From positions 800,867 through 864,866 of the forward strand of contig NZ_SDPO01000003.1 of NCBI RefSeq assembly GCF_004134865.1: a DNA stretch of 64,000 nt, read 5' to 3'. The DNA is from Agromyces fucosus (lineage in GTDB: Bacteria > Actinomycetota > Actinomycetes > Actinomycetales > Microbacteriaceae). Positions 44,170 to 55,592 of the stretch are shown piece by piece (positions within the stretch are counted from its first letter, which is position 1; each line of letters starts with the position of its first letter). The notes under the pieces were generated by a model. It was given only the letters and a program-made list of their open reading frames with translations, searched no databases and was not told where the DNA came from. The translations under genes and the position numbers were made by a program.

Positions 44170-44247
44170 GGCCGGCCGCAGTAACCCCGGGCTCCAATAT
44201 TCGCCGCTCCGAGCGGCCTCGCGCCGAGAGGCGTTCTGCGGCCGGCC
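44170..44247 (+). ncRNA. Candidate structured small RNA
   Basis: GGCCGGCCGCAG (44170-44181) pairs perfectly with CTGCGGCCGGCC (44236-44247), closing 54 nt that contain two further hairpins: GCCGCT-CCG-AGCGGC (44203-44217 region) and CCTC-N7-GAGG (44217-44231). The two share one base, so exact pairing may vary. A -10 TAGAAT at 44158-44163 places the transcription start, by the 6-nt rule seen at neighbouring genes, at 44170, the first base of the stem. No open frame fits. It could also be a leader of the gene at 44345, but that gene has its own promoter. Confidence 0.5.
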
Positions 44248-44292
44248 TCTTGCATGTCCGGGAGCGTCCTGCGCCGCATCCTCAGGTGGTGA

Positions 44293-44331
44293 GCGGATGC
44301 CTCGATGCCCGCGCGAGCCCGCGGCATCCGC
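44293..44331. terminator. Inverted CGGATGCC pair before the PabC-like gene
   Basis: GCGGATGCC (44293-44301) and GGCATCCGC (44323-44331), 9-bp stem with a 21-nt loop. Possibly terminates the candidate RNA; it ends one base before the -10 hexamer of the next gene. Confidence 0.45.
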
Positions 44332-44344
44332 GTAGCATCGGAGG

Positions 44345-45232
44345 ATGCCCGAGACCGTCACGCTCCTCATCGAACCCGCTCCCGCCGACGCACGCGACCT
44401 CGACGTCGCGGGGACCCTGCGCGACGTCGACGCGACCGCGCCCGCACTGCGGGTCGGCGAGCTGTCGACCCAGCGCGGCGACGGCATCTTCGAGACGATC
44501 GGCGTCGTCGACGGGCATGCGCAGGAGGCTGGGCCGCACCTCGCGCGCCTGCGCAACTCCGCGCTCATCTGCGAACTCCCGGAGCCGAACCTCGACCAGT
44601 GGCAGGCTGCGATCGACACCGCAGTTGCGCGACTGCCGCAACGCGGCGAGTTCGCGATCAAGCTCGTGCTCAGCCGCGGCGTCGAGCACGGTCCCGCCCC
44701 CACCGCCTGGCTGCACGCCGTGCCTGCTGCGGACTTCAGCGGGGTGCGTGAACGCGGTGTGGCGGTCGTCACGCTCGACCGCGGGTACGCGCACGACGCG
44801 GCGGAACGCGCGCCCTGGTTGCTGCTCGGCGCGAAGACCCTCAGTTACGCCACGAACATGGCGGCGCTTCGCGAGGCCCACCGCCGCGGCGCAGACGACA
44901 CCATCTTCGTCTCCTCCGACGGCTACGTCATGGAGGGGCCGACGTCGAGCGTCATCCTCCGCCATGGCGACGTCTACTCGACGCCGGCGCCCTCGGGCGC
45001 GATCCTGCACGGCACCACGCAGCAGAGCCTCTTCGAGCACCTCGAGTCGACCGGGCGGGCGACGGAGTACCGCGACATCCCGATCTCCGAGCTCTCCACC
45101 GCTGATGCGATCTGGCTCGTCTCGAGCGTGCGGCTCGCCGCCGGGGTGACGAGCCTCGATGGCGCACCCGTCGCCTATGACGCCGCCGAAACGCGCGGAT
45201 TCAACGACTACCTGCTCTCGCCTCGCGACTGA
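44345..45232 (+). CDS. Class IV aminotransferase, aminodeoxychorismate lyase-like
   Basis: 295 residues. Fold-type IV PLP enzyme: GDGIFETIGVVDGHA, PLP lysine in LLLGAKTLSYATNMAALREA, EGPTSSVILRHGDVYSTPAP and HGTTQQSLFEHL. PabC (4-aminobenzoate, folate synthesis) is the likeliest role, D-amino acid or branched-chain transaminase the alternatives. TAGCAT (44333-44338) 6 nt before the ATG indicates a leaderless start, although GGAGG also abuts it. Confidence 0.85.
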   Translation: MPETVTLLIEPAPADARDLDVAGTLRDVDATAPALRVGELSTQRGDGIFETIGVVDGHAQEAGPHLARLRNSALICELPEPNLDQWQAAIDTAVARLPQRGEFAIKLVLSRGVEHGPAPTAWLHAVPAADFSGVRERGVAVVTLDRGYAHDAAERAPWLLLGAKTLSYATNMAALREAHRRGADDTIFVSSDGYVMEGPTSSVILRHGDVYSTPAPSGAILHGTTQQSLFEHLESTGRATEYRDIPISELSTADAIWLVSSVRLAAGVTSLDGAPVAYDAAETRGFNDYLLSPRD

Positions 45233-45236
45233 TCCT

Positions 45237-45293
45237 CGCGAGACCGGCGCTCCACTTTCCGTTCGGTGCCGAGGCGGATGGCGCGGTCTCGCG
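45237..45293. terminator. Hairpin after the PabC-like gene
   Basis: CGCGAGACC (45237-45245) and GGTCTCGCG (45285-45293), 9-bp arms with a long loop, starting 5 bp after the stop codon. Confidence 0.5.
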
Positions 45294-45348
45294 TCCCCTG
45301 AACGGGGAATTGCGCGCCGCGGAAAGCGCCCTCGACGCCCGTTTGTAA

Positions 45349-45361
45349 ATGTTGCTAACAT
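45349..45361. promoter_or_regulatory. AT-rich dyad and -10 of the LuxR gene
   Basis: ATGTT-GCT-AACAT, with TAACAT (45356-45361) usable as a -10. A rare AT-rich island, 45 bp upstream of the start, possibly an autoregulatory site. Confidence 0.45.
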
Positions 45362-45405
45362 AACCGCACGCGATCAGTGAAGTGAGCGAGCGGAGGGTGG
45401 CACCC

Positions 45406-47901
45406 ATGAGCGAGGCTCCGCGTCACGACCCCCGCCCCCGCTCCAGCGGTGAGGTCTTCGAGGGCTCGAATGCGATCGTCGAGCTGCTCTCGCAGCACGG
45501 CATCACCGTCGCGCCGCACGTCGCGGCCCGACTCGGACTCGGCCTGGCCGGGGACGCCGGCGCCATCATCGAGGTGGCGACGGCCCTGCGCGCATCGCAG
45601 CGGCTGGGGCTCACCTCGCTCCCCGATCCGCTTCCGACCGTACCGGCGGTCGACGTGGCCATCGGGCCCGACTGCGAACGGCTCGTCAGCTGGGAACGAC
45701 AGGCCCTCGTGATCGCAGCCGTCTGCATCGACGACCGCATCGACGTGCTGCTCGCGGCCACGGGCCGCTCGATGGCCGAACTCGTCGAGAGTGCCCTGAG
45801 CCGGCACCTGCTGCTCGTCGCCGGACACTTCGCCTTCGCGGACCCGCGAACCCGCGTCTGGGTTCATGGGCATGCGTCGCTGGCCGATCGCACCGCGGCG
45901 CACGGCGCACTCGCCGACGCGTATCGGATCATGCGGATCCCCGAGCACGAGACCTGGCACCGATCGCTCGCCACGCTCGAGGGGTCGAGCGACCTCGTCG
46001 GGCCGCTGCTGGACATCGCGGAGCGAGCGGATGCCGCGGGTGAAGCGGAATGGGCGCACACCGTCGCACGCGAGGCGGCGAGCCACGCCGGCGGCGAGCA
46101 GGCGGTCCGGGCCCGGAGCATCGCCGGTCGCGCCGCGCTGCACGCCGGATTCGTCGAGGAAGCCGAACGCTGGTTCGGCGACGTGCTTCGCCGGGGAGAT
46201 GAGCCCTGCCGAACCGCGGTGCTCGGCGAGTACCTCATCGCCGTGGCGATGCTGAGCGGCGACGTGCCCGACCTCGAACTCGACGAACGACTCGAGCATG
46301 TCGAGTCCTGCACCGAGGGCGGGCGGCATGCACTCGCCCGGGCACTGCTCATCGCCGCCGGCCTGCTCGCGGAGCGGGGCGCGATGCACCGGGCAGTACA
46401 ACGACTCGCGCAGGCACGCGAACTCCTCGACCGATCGGGCCTCCCGCGCGACGAGTGGCGCGCAATGCGCGACTGGTGCGCGCTGTTCGGCAGTGCGGGC
46501 TGCGATTCCGAGCTCGCAACGGGCGGCCCGACACTCGAGTCAGGGCCCATTCCCGAGACGACGTACTTCGGTGCCGTCCGCGTGCTCGCCCTCGCCCTCG
46601 AGCGCGGACTGGCCGGAGACGCCGTCGGGGCGGCGCGTCGGCTCGCCGTGCACCGGGACGTCGTCGGCGCGACCGAGGGGGTCGCCGCCGCGGTCGAACG
46701 GTCGCCGCTCATGCGCGCCGAGCGAGCGGTCGCGATCGCACTGCTCGAACTCTGGGCGGGGGAGGTGGGACGCGCGGCGAACGGCCTGAGGCAGGCGGCA
46801 TCCGACCTGCCGATCGCGCTCGCGTTCGGCGGACTCGGTGCCGCCCTGGCGCGTCGGATCGAACTCGTCTCGACGGGCGAGATCGGGCCGTGGGCGCGCG
46901 CGATCGAGTCCGTGCTGCCGCAGCCGGTCCTCGGCGTGCGGCGCGAGGACCTGATCGATCGGGCCGTTTCGGCGCACCTGCACGGGCGCAGGGCGGAAGC
47001 GGAGACCCTCGTCGCGCTCGCTGACGAGCGGTCCCTTCGCGAGTTCGGTTGCGGCCTGCACGTGCCGGGTCTCGACGCCGCCTCCGAAGACCTCGGAGGC
47101 TCCGGCGATGCCCCCGTGCACGGCGTCGGGCGCACCGAGCCGGCCCATGGTGCAGGGCGGCGCACGCCCGACGCCCGGCTGGCGAGCGAGCTCCGGCATC
47201 GGATGCGGTGCATCGACCGTGCCGGCTTCGACGCCGACCACGCGGCCGTCGCCGAACTGGCGCGAGCGATCGTCTCGCCGTACGAGCGCGCGCGGACGGA
47301 GCTCATGCTCGCTCGGACCTGCGCCGCGTTCGGCGCGAGCGACCTGGCAGAGCGGCACCTCGTGGCGGCGGAGCACCTGTTCGGCGACTGCGGTGCGATC
47401 GGATGGTTGCAGGCGGTCGCCGCCGAGCGGGAGTCGCACGGCGGAGGCATCCCGGCCGGCGCGCCCGCGGCCGGCTCGCTCGAACCGCCGGGCATCGGAT
47501 CCGAGGCCACCGAGCAATGGGATGCGGGCGCGCGCGGGGTCGGCCGCATCCCGCCGCCGATCGAGGCCGGGAACGCCGAAGGGGCACCGCGTGCGGCGTC
47601 GGCACCATACCGACGTGAGGCCGCCTCCGCACCCGCCGATGAGGCCTCGCGGCAGACGTGGGATCTCGCGGACTGCCGAGCGGCGTGGGCCCAGGTGCTC
47701 ACCGACCGCGAACTCGAGGTCGCCATGCTCGTGGTCGAGGGCATCTCCAACCGCGACGCGGCCGCACGGCTGTTCGTCTCCGTCCGCACGGTCGAGGTGC
47801 ACGTCGGGAGGGTGTTCTCCAAGCTCGCGGTGCATTCGCGTGTCGAGCTGGCGGTGCTCGCGCACCGGATGCACGGACGGATGTCGGGCACCCATACGTA
47901 G
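45406..47901 (+). CDS. Large LuxR family regulator, LAL-like but without an ATPase domain
   Basis: 831 residues. C-terminal LuxR helix-turn-helix at about 765-825 (LTDRELEVAMLVVEGISNRD; RTVEVHVGRVFSKLAVHSR). The central part is helical and TPR-like (AREAASHAGGEQAVRARSIA and similar). Length and layout recall LAL/MalT regulators, but I find no Walker A motif, so the NTPase half seems absent or degenerate. ATG at 45406 has GGAGGG 8 nt upstream; a GTG at 45382 lacks one. It lies 106 bp upstream of the first chitinase on the same strand and may regulate it. Confidence 0.85.
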   Translation: MSEAPRHDPRPRSSGEVFEGSNAIVELLSQHGITVAPHVAARLGLGLAGDAGAIIEVATALRASQRLGLTSLPDPLPTVPAVDVAIGPDCERLVSWERQALVIAAVCIDDRIDVLLAATGRSMAELVESALSRHLLLVAGHFAFADPRTRVWVHGHASLADRTAAHGALADAYRIMRIPEHETWHRSLATLEGSSDLVGPLLDIAERADAAGEAEWAHTVAREAASHAGGEQAVRARSIAGRAALHAGFVEEAERWFGDVLRRGDEPCRTAVLGEYLIAVAMLSGDVPDLELDERLEHVESCTEGGRHALARALLIAAGLLAERGAMHRAVQRLAQARELLDRSGLPRDEWRAMRDWCALFGSAGCDSELATGGPTLESGPIPETTYFGAVRVLALALERGLAGDAVGAARRLAVHRDVVGATEGVAAAVERSPLMRAERAVAIALLELWAGEVGRAANGLRQAASDLPIALAFGGLGAALARRIELVSTGEIGPWARAIESVLPQPVLGVRREDLIDRAVSAHLHGRRAEAETLVALADERSLREFGCGLHVPGLDAASEDLGGSGDAPVHGVGRTEPAHGAGRRTPDARLASELRHRMRCIDRAGFDADHAAVAELARAIVSPYERARTELMLARTCAAFGASDLAERHLVAAEHLFGDCGAIGWLQAVAAERESHGGGIPAGAPAAGSLEPPGIGSEATEQWDAGARGVGRIPPPIEAGNAEGAPRAASAPYRREAASAPADEASRQTWDLADCRAAWAQVLTDRELEVAMLVVEGISNRDAAARLFVSVRTVEVHVGRVFSKLAVHSRVELAVLAHRMHGRMSGTHT

Positions 47902-48007
47902 TCCTGCGTATGCGTGGATGTGCTGATTCGCCGTCGTCCTGCCTCCACTAGCGTCGGGCTGCCCGCGAGTCGCGTGGGCCGAAACATCCGAATCGGACGG
48001 GAACGAC

Positions 48008-50557
48008 ATGCGAACACCCCATCGAATGCGCGCGCGGCTCGTGACCGCCGCGGCCGGCATCGGCCTGCTCCTGGCAGCCCTCATCCCACCAGCGATCGCG
48101 AACGCGGCGGAGCCGTGCAGCGTCGCATGGAGTGCCACGACGGCGTACTCGGGCGGGGCGAAGATCTCGTACGAGGGCGTGAACTACACCGCGAAGTGGT
48201 GGACGCAGAACAACGTGCCGGGCACCGAGCAGTGGGGGCCGTGGGGGAGCGACGGTGCCTGCGGAACGACCACGCCGACGCCGACGCCCACGCCCACGCC
48301 GACGCCGACTCCGACGCCGACGCCGACGCCGACGCCCGAGCCGGGCACGCCGTGGACCGCCAACCCCGACGAGAAGTGCCGACCCGACGGTCTCTACCAG
48401 ACGCCGGGCGTGAACGTGCCGTACTGCACGGTGTACGACGCGAACGGTCGCGAGAAGCTCCCGAACGGACTCGAGCACCGGGTGATCGGCTACTTCACCA
48501 GCTGGCGCACGGGCGTCGACGGCACCCCGCGGTACCTCGCGAGCGACATCCCGTGGACCAAGATGAGCCACATCAACTACGCCTTCGCGCACATCGACGG
48601 CGCCGGAAAGGTGTCCGTGGGTGCGGAGAACGCGAACGACGCGGCGACCGAGCTGACCTGGCCCGGCGTCGCCGGCGCCGAGATGGACCCGGCGCTGCCG
48701 TACCGGGGCCACCTCAACCTGCTCGAGAAGTACAAGAAGGCCAACCCGGGCGTGAAGTCGCTCGTCTCGGTCGGCGGCTGGGCCGAGACCGGCGGATACT
48801 TCGGTGCCGACGGCGCCCGCGTCGCGAACGGCGGCTTCTACACGATGACCGAGTCGCAGGCGAAGATCGACGTGTTCGCGGACTCGGCGGTCGCGTTCAT
48901 CCGCCAGTACGGCTTCGACGGGGTCGACATCGACTACGAGTACGCGACGAGCAACAACAAGGCGGGCAACCCCGACGACTTCGGGGTCTCCGACCCTCGC
49001 CGCGCCACCCTGTGGGCGAACTACGCCAAGCTCATGAAGACGCTGCGCGAGAAGCTCGATCGCGCCGGTGCCGCCGATGGTCAGCACTACCTGCTGACGG
49101 TCGCCGCGCCCGCCTCGGGCTGGTTGCTCCGCGGCCAGGAGGTGCACCAGGTCGTGCAGTACCTGGACTACGTCAACATGATGTCGTACGACCTGCACGG
49201 GGCGTGGAACGAATACGTCGGCGGCAACGCACCGCTCTACGACGACGGCAAGGACGCCGAGCTCACCGCGGGTGGCGTCTACACCGCCTACAAGGGCATC
49301 GGCTACCTCAACACCGACTGGGCCTACCACTACTTCCGCGGCGCGATGCAGGCCGGTCGCATCAACATCGGCGTGCCCTTCTACACCCGCGGATGGACCG
49401 GGGTGACCGGCGGCACCGACGGACTCGGAGGCAAGGCGCCATTGGCGGACCAGACCAAGTGCGCGTTCGGCACGGGCCCGACCATCGGCGGCACCGACAA
49501 GTGCGGCAACGGTGCGAGCGGCATCGACAACCTGTGGCACGACAACGACGCGTTCGGTATCCAGATGGCCGCCGGCGCGAACCCGATCTGGCATGTCCTC
49601 AACCTGCAGAACGGCACGGTCGGCGACTACGCGGCGAGCTACGGCTCACCGACGGCCCCGCTGGTCGGCACGTACGCGCACAGGTTCGACCCGGTGTCGA
49701 AGACCGAGTGGTGGTGGAACTCGGCCACGAAGACCTTCCTCTCGGGCGACAGCGACCAGGCGATCCAGGCCAAGGCCGACTACGTGGCGCAGAAGGGTCT
49801 CGGTGGCGTCATGATCTGGGAACTCGCGGGCGACTACGGGTACGACTCCGCGAAGGGCCAGTACACGATGGGCTCGACGCTCGTGAACCGCATCCACCAG
49901 ACGCTCTCGACATCCCAGCCGTACGGACCGTCGAAGGCGGCCGCCGCGACGCCGACGAAGGCGATCGATCTGCAGGTGTCGTACGACGAGTTCGCGCTCG
50001 GCGACAACAACTACCCGATCAACCCGAAGGTGACCTTCACCAACAGGTCCACTGCGGCGATCCCCGCCGGGACGAAGATCACCTTCGACACCGGCACGAG
50101 CGACACCGGCGAGCTGAAGGAGCAGAACGGCTGGGGCATCACGAAGGTCGCCACCGGGCACACCGGCAACAACGTCGGCGGGCTGAAGGGCGACTTCCAC
50201 ACGTACTCGATCACGGTTCCGTCGGGAGGCATCCCGGCCGGTGGTTCGTTGTCCACGAAGCTGTCGTGGTCGATGCCGATGGCCCAGCTCTCGAACCTCC
50301 GCGTGCAGATCGGGGCCGAGACCTTCGCGACGCTGTACGACCTGCCGCGGAACGCGCTGGTCGTCGCACCCGGCGGATCGGGCGGCGGCCCCGGCGGAGG
50401 CACGGGCACGTGCGACGCGGCGGCGTGGAGCGCCGCGACCGTGTACACGGGAGGCCAGCAGGTGTCGTACGGCGGCGCCGAGTACACCGCGAAGTGGTGG
50501 ACGCAGGGCAACACCCCCGGATCCTCCGATGTCTGGGGCACGGCGACCGCCTGCTGA
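48008..50557 (+). CDS. Secreted GH18 chitinase with N- and C-terminal CBM5/12
   Basis: 849 residues. Signal peptide (about 1-33), CBM5/12 (36-84: AYSGGAKISYEGVNYTAKWW), Pro-Thr linker (88-110), GH18 barrel (about 155-640) with SVGGW and the catalytic DGVDIDYE (D304-E311, proton donor E311), a beta module (about 660-785), a Gly linker and a second CBM5/12 (about 803-849: GGQQVSYGGAEYTAKWWTQG). Endo- or exo-cleavage of chitin outside the cell. TAGCGT (47949-47954) is a likely -10 with a leader of about 50 nt. Ends in an 18-bp hairpin. Confidence 0.96.
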   Translation: MRTPHRMRARLVTAAAGIGLLLAALIPPAIANAAEPCSVAWSATTAYSGGAKISYEGVNYTAKWWTQNNVPGTEQWGPWGSDGACGTTTPTPTPTPTPTPTPTPTPTPTPEPGTPWTANPDEKCRPDGLYQTPGVNVPYCTVYDANGREKLPNGLEHRVIGYFTSWRTGVDGTPRYLASDIPWTKMSHINYAFAHIDGAGKVSVGAENANDAATELTWPGVAGAEMDPALPYRGHLNLLEKYKKANPGVKSLVSVGGWAETGGYFGADGARVANGGFYTMTESQAKIDVFADSAVAFIRQYGFDGVDIDYEYATSNNKAGNPDDFGVSDPRRATLWANYAKLMKTLREKLDRAGAADGQHYLLTVAAPASGWLLRGQEVHQVVQYLDYVNMMSYDLHGAWNEYVGGNAPLYDDGKDAELTAGGVYTAYKGIGYLNTDWAYHYFRGAMQAGRINIGVPFYTRGWTGVTGGTDGLGGKAPLADQTKCAFGTGPTIGGTDKCGNGASGIDNLWHDNDAFGIQMAAGANPIWHVLNLQNGTVGDYAASYGSPTAPLVGTYAHRFDPVSKTEWWWNSATKTFLSGDSDQAIQAKADYVAQKGLGGVMIWELAGDYGYDSAKGQYTMGSTLVNRIHQTLSTSQPYGPSKAAAATPTKAIDLQVSYDEFALGDNNYPINPKVTFTNRSTAAIPAGTKITFDTGTSDTGELKEQNGWGITKVATGHTGNNVGGLKGDFHTYSITVPSGGIPAGGSLSTKLSWSMPMAQLSNLRVQIGAETFATLYDLPRNALVVAPGGSGGGPGGGTGTCDAAAWSAATVYTGGQQVSYGGAEYTAKWWTQGNTPGSSDVWGTATAC

Positions 50558-50572
50558 TCTGCAGGCGGACCT

Positions 50573-50612
50573 GACGGAGCCGAGTACGTACTCCTACGTA
50601 CTCGGCTCCGTC
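50573..50612. terminator. 18-bp perfect hairpin after the first chitinase
   Basis: Arms 50573-50590 and 50595-50612 are perfectly complementary around the 4-nt loop CTCC. No U-tract follows. Confidence 0.85.
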
Positions 50613-50721
50613 GCGTTCACCGGAACATGTGTGGATCGTGCGGACGCAGCGCCGAGGCATCCGCTCGTAGCTTGGCGATGAGGGGCGCGACCGCGCCCGT
50701 TCCTCCTCGACGAAGGACACC

Positions 50722-52560
<1,839 letters not shown>

Positions 52561-52607
52561 CGCGTCCTCCGGTCGGCTAGCCCGCCGGTCACGACGAGTC
52601 CACCGAC

Positions 52608-52646
52608 ACGGATGCCCCGGAGCGAAGTTCGCTCCGGGGCATCCGT
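52608..52646. terminator. Bidirectional terminator between chitinase and pstB
   Basis: 18-bp perfect arms (52608-52625 and 52629-52646) with a 3-nt loop. Each arm includes CGGATGCC or its complement. Lies between convergent genes. Confidence 0.85.
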
Positions 52647-52665
52647 CATCTCCGCGACTCGCGGA

Positions 52666-53445
52666 TCAGCCGAATCGGCCTGACACGTAGTCCTCGGTCG
52701 CCTGGACCGAGGGGTTCGAGAAGATCGTCGTGGTGTCGTTGTACTCGATGAGATTGCCCGGCTTGCCAGTGCCTGCGATGTTGAAGAACGCGGTCTTGTC
52801 GCTGACCCGCGAGGCTTGCTGCATGTTGTGGGTCACGATCACGATCGTGTACTTCTGCTTCAGGTCCTCGATGAGGTCCTCGATCGCGAGTGTCGAGATG
52901 GGGTCCAGCGCCGAGCACGGCTCGTCCATGAGGATGACCTCGGGGGAGACGGCGATCGCACGAGCGATGCAGAGTCGCTGCTGCTGACCGCCCGAGAGTC
53001 CGGAGCCGGGGCGATCGAGACGGTCCTTGACCTCGTTCCACAGGTTCGCGCCGCGCAACGACCTCTCGACGAGCTCTTCGGCGTCGGGCTTGGAGATGCG
53101 CTTGTTGTTGAGCTTCACGCCCGCGAGCACGTTCTCCTTGATCGACATCGTCGGGAACGGGTTCGGCCGCTGGAAGACCATGCCGACCTGACGGCGCACG
53201 AGCACCGGGTCGACGTCGGGGTCGTAGAGGTTGTTGCCGTCGATGAGCACCTCGCCCTCGACACGGGCCCCGGGGATGACCTCGTGCATGCGATTCAGCG
53301 TGCGGAGGAAGGTCGACTTGCCGCAGCCGGACGGGCCGATGAAGGCGGTGACGCTGCGGGGCTCGATCGCGAGGTTCACGCCCTCGACGGCGAGGAACTT
53401 CGAGTAGTAGACGTTGAGGTCACGGACCTCGATGCGCTTGGACAC
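52666..53445 (-). CDS. pstB: Phosphate ABC transporter ATP-binding protein
   Basis: 259 residues. Walker [10 protein letters not shown] (K43), signature [16 protein letters not shown], Walker [14 protein letters not shown] and the switch His in [13 protein letters not shown]. Drives phosphate import; last gene of pstSCAB. ATG start. Confidence 0.98.
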   Translation of the reverse strand: MSKRIEVRDLNVYYSKFLAVEGVNLAIEPRSVTAFIGPSGCGKSTFLRTLNRMHEVIPGARVEGEVLIDGNNLYDPDVDPVLVRRQVGMVFQRPNPFPTMSIKENVLAGVKLNNKRISKPDAEELVERSLRGANLWNEVKDRLDRPGSGLSGGQQQRLCIARAIAVSPEVILMDEPCSALDPISTLAIEDLIEDLKQKYTIVIVTHNMQQASRVSDKTAFFNIAGTGKPGNLIEYNDTTTIFSNPSVQATEDYVSGRFG

Positions 53446-53466
53446 GGGTTTCCTTTGCTTGCGGGG

Positions 53467-54561
53467 TCAGCGGCCGAACTTCGGCGCGAAGAATCGGGCG
53501 ACGAGCCTCGCGATGAGGTTCAGCACCATGACGATGAGGATGAGGGTGAGGGCGGCTGCCCACGCGCGGTCGAGGTACGCCTGCGGCGGGTTGCCCTGAT
53601 TCGCGTACTGCGTGTAGACGAACACGGGCAGGGACTGCATCCGCCCGTCGAAGAGGTTGTAGTTCACGCTCGCGGTGAAGCCCGCGGCGATGAGGAGCGG
53701 CGCCGTCTCGCCGATGACGCGGGCGATCGAGAGCATGATGCCCGTCGTGATGCCGGCGATCGAGGTCGGCAGCACGACCTTGACGATCGTCAGCCACTTC
53801 GGCACGCCGAGCGCGAAGGCGGCCTCGCGGAGCTCGTTCGGCACGAGGCGGAGCATCTCCTCGCTCGAGCGCACGACCACGGGGATCATGAGGAGCGAGA
53901 GCGCCACGGCGCCCGCGATGCCGGTGCGGGTCCCGGGGCCGAGGAAGATCGCGAACAGCGAGTAGGCGAAGAGGCCGGCGACGATCGACGGGATGCCGGT
54001 CATGACGTCGACGAGGAACGTGACGCCGCGGGCGAGGCGGCCGCGCCCGTACTCGACGAGGTAGATCGAGGTCATGAGGCCGATCGGGATGGAGATGACG
54101 GCGGCCGCGCCGGTCATGAGCAGGGTGCCGACGATCGCGTGCACGATGCCGCCGCCCTCGCCCGTGACGTTGCGCATCGACATCGAGAAGAAGTCGGCGT
54201 CGAAGCGCGCGGCACCGAGGCTCACGACCGTGATGCCGAGCGACACGAGCGGGATCATGGCGAGGAGGAAGGCGCCCGTCACGAGCGCGGTGACGAGGCG
54301 GTCCATCGCGCGTCGACGGCCCTCGACGAGCGTCGAGAACAACCAGATGGCGGGGATGTAGAGCAGCGCGCCGATGAAGAGCGCCCCGCCCCAGTTGTAG
54401 CCGACGCCGGAGCCGAAGGAGACGACCGCGAACACCGACGCGGAGACCGCGATCGCGGCGACGAGGATCGTCCAGGGCGCCGACTTCGGGAGGCGGCCGG
54501 CGGTCAGCGAGTTGGCGATGGCGACGCCGGTCTCGGGAGCCTGAGTGGTCTGGATGGTCAT
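53467..54561 (-). CDS. pstA: Phosphate ABC transporter permease PstA
   Basis: 364 residues with about eight hydrophobic segments; two extra N-terminal segments precede the usual six. EAA loop ELREAAFALGVPKWLTIVKV. ATG shares one base with the pstC stop (TGATG). Confidence 0.96.
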   Translation of the reverse strand: MTIQTTQAPETGVAIANSLTAGRLPKSAPWTILVAAIAVSASVFAVVSFGSGVGYNWGGALFIGALLYIPAIWLFSTLVEGRRRAMDRLVTALVTGAFLLAMIPLVSLGITVVSLGAARFDADFFSMSMRNVTGEGGGIVHAIVGTLLMTGAAAVISIPIGLMTSIYLVEYGRGRLARGVTFLVDVMTGIPSIVAGLFAYSLFAIFLGPGTRTGIAGAVALSLLMIPVVVRSSEEMLRLVPNELREAAFALGVPKWLTIVKVVLPTSIAGITTGIMLSIARVIGETAPLLIAAGFTASVNYNLFDGRMQSLPVFVYTQYANQGNPPQAYLDRAWAAALTLILIVMVLNLIARLVARFFAPKFGR

Positions 54562-55499
54562 CAGTTGGCTCCCGAGAATTCCTTGCGGCGGCTGACGATC
54601 CAGCGCGCGAAGGCGTTGACCGCGAAGGTCACGACGAAGAGGATGAGGCCCGTGGCGATCAGGACGTTGACGTTCAGTCCGTACGCCTCGGGGAAGCTGA
54701 GCGCGATGTTCGCCGCGATGGTGTTCGGGTTGACCGAGGTCAGGAGCTGGAACGTGATCACCGGTGATGCGGAGAGCACCATCGCGACGGCCATCGTCTC
54801 GCCGAGTGCGCGGCCGAGGCCCAGCACGGAGGCGGAGATGATGCCCGAGCGGCCGAAGGGCAGCACCGCCGTGCGGATCATCTCCCAGCGGGTGGCGCCG
54901 AGTGCCAGGGCCGCCTCCTCGTGCAGCACCGGAGTCTGCAGGAACACCTCGCGGCAGATGGCGGTCATGATCGGCAGCACCATGACGGCGAGGACGAGCG
55001 CGGCGGTCAGGATCGTGCGGCCGGTGGCCGAGGGAGTGCCGCTGAAGAGGGGGATCCAGCCGAGGTTCTCGTTCAGCCAGGCGTAGGCGTCGACGAGGGC
55101 CGGTGCGAAGACGCCGATGCCCCAGAGGCCGAAGACGACCGACGGCACCGCGGCGAGGAGATCGACGACATAGCCGAGCACGGAGGCGAGGCGGCGGGGC
55201 GCGTAGTGCGAGATGAAGAGCGCGATGCCGATGGAGATCGGCAGGGCGACGAGGAGGGCGAGGGCCGCGGCCCAGACCGTGCCGAAGACGAGCGGACCGA
55301 CGTAGTCCCAGAAGTTCGTCTTGAGGATGGAGGCATCCTCGCTCGAGGCCACCACGGCCGGGATGCTCTGCACGATGAGGAAGATGGCCACCGCTGCCAG
55401 CGTCACGAGGATCATCGATCCTGCGAACACCGCCGAGCGGGAGAAGACGAGGTCGCCGATGCGGAGCTTCGCCTTGATCGGGGCCGGTGCGGACGTCAT
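54561..55499 (-). CDS. pstC: Phosphate ABC transporter permease PstC
   Basis: 312 residues, six membrane segments; EAA loop HEEAALALGATRWEMIRTAV and the conserved GLGRALGETMAVAMV. Pairs with PstA. Separated from pstS by 93 bp containing a hairpin. Confidence 0.96.
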   Translation of the reverse strand: MTSAPAPIKAKLRIGDLVFSRSAVFAGSMILVTLAAVAIFLIVQSIPAVVASSEDASILKTNFWDYVGPLVFGTVWAAALALLVALPISIGIALFISHYAPRRLASVLGYVVDLLAAVPSVVFGLWGIGVFAPALVDAYAWLNENLGWIPLFSGTPSATGRTILTAALVLAVMVLPIMTAICREVFLQTPVLHEEAALALGATRWEMIRTAVLPFGRSGIISASVLGLGRALGETMAVAMVLSASPVITFQLLTSVNPNTIAANIALSFPEAYGLNVNVLIATGLILFVVTFAVNAFARWIVSRRKEFSGAN

Positions 55500-55546
55500 C
55501 TGGTGCGATCCTCGGAGTTCTTGAGTCGGGTTCTGGAGACGCGCGA

Positions 55547-55587
55547 TCGTGCCCGACCCCGTCGCGAGCGATCGGGGTCGGGCACGA
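55547..55587 (-). terminator. Intra-operon hairpin between pstS and pstC
   Basis: 15-bp perfect arms (55547-55561 and 55573-55587) with an 11-nt loop, 5 bp after pstS. Likely stabilises or partly terminates the pstS message so that binding protein is made in excess over the membrane parts. Confidence 0.75.
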
Positions 55588-55592
55588 ACCTA

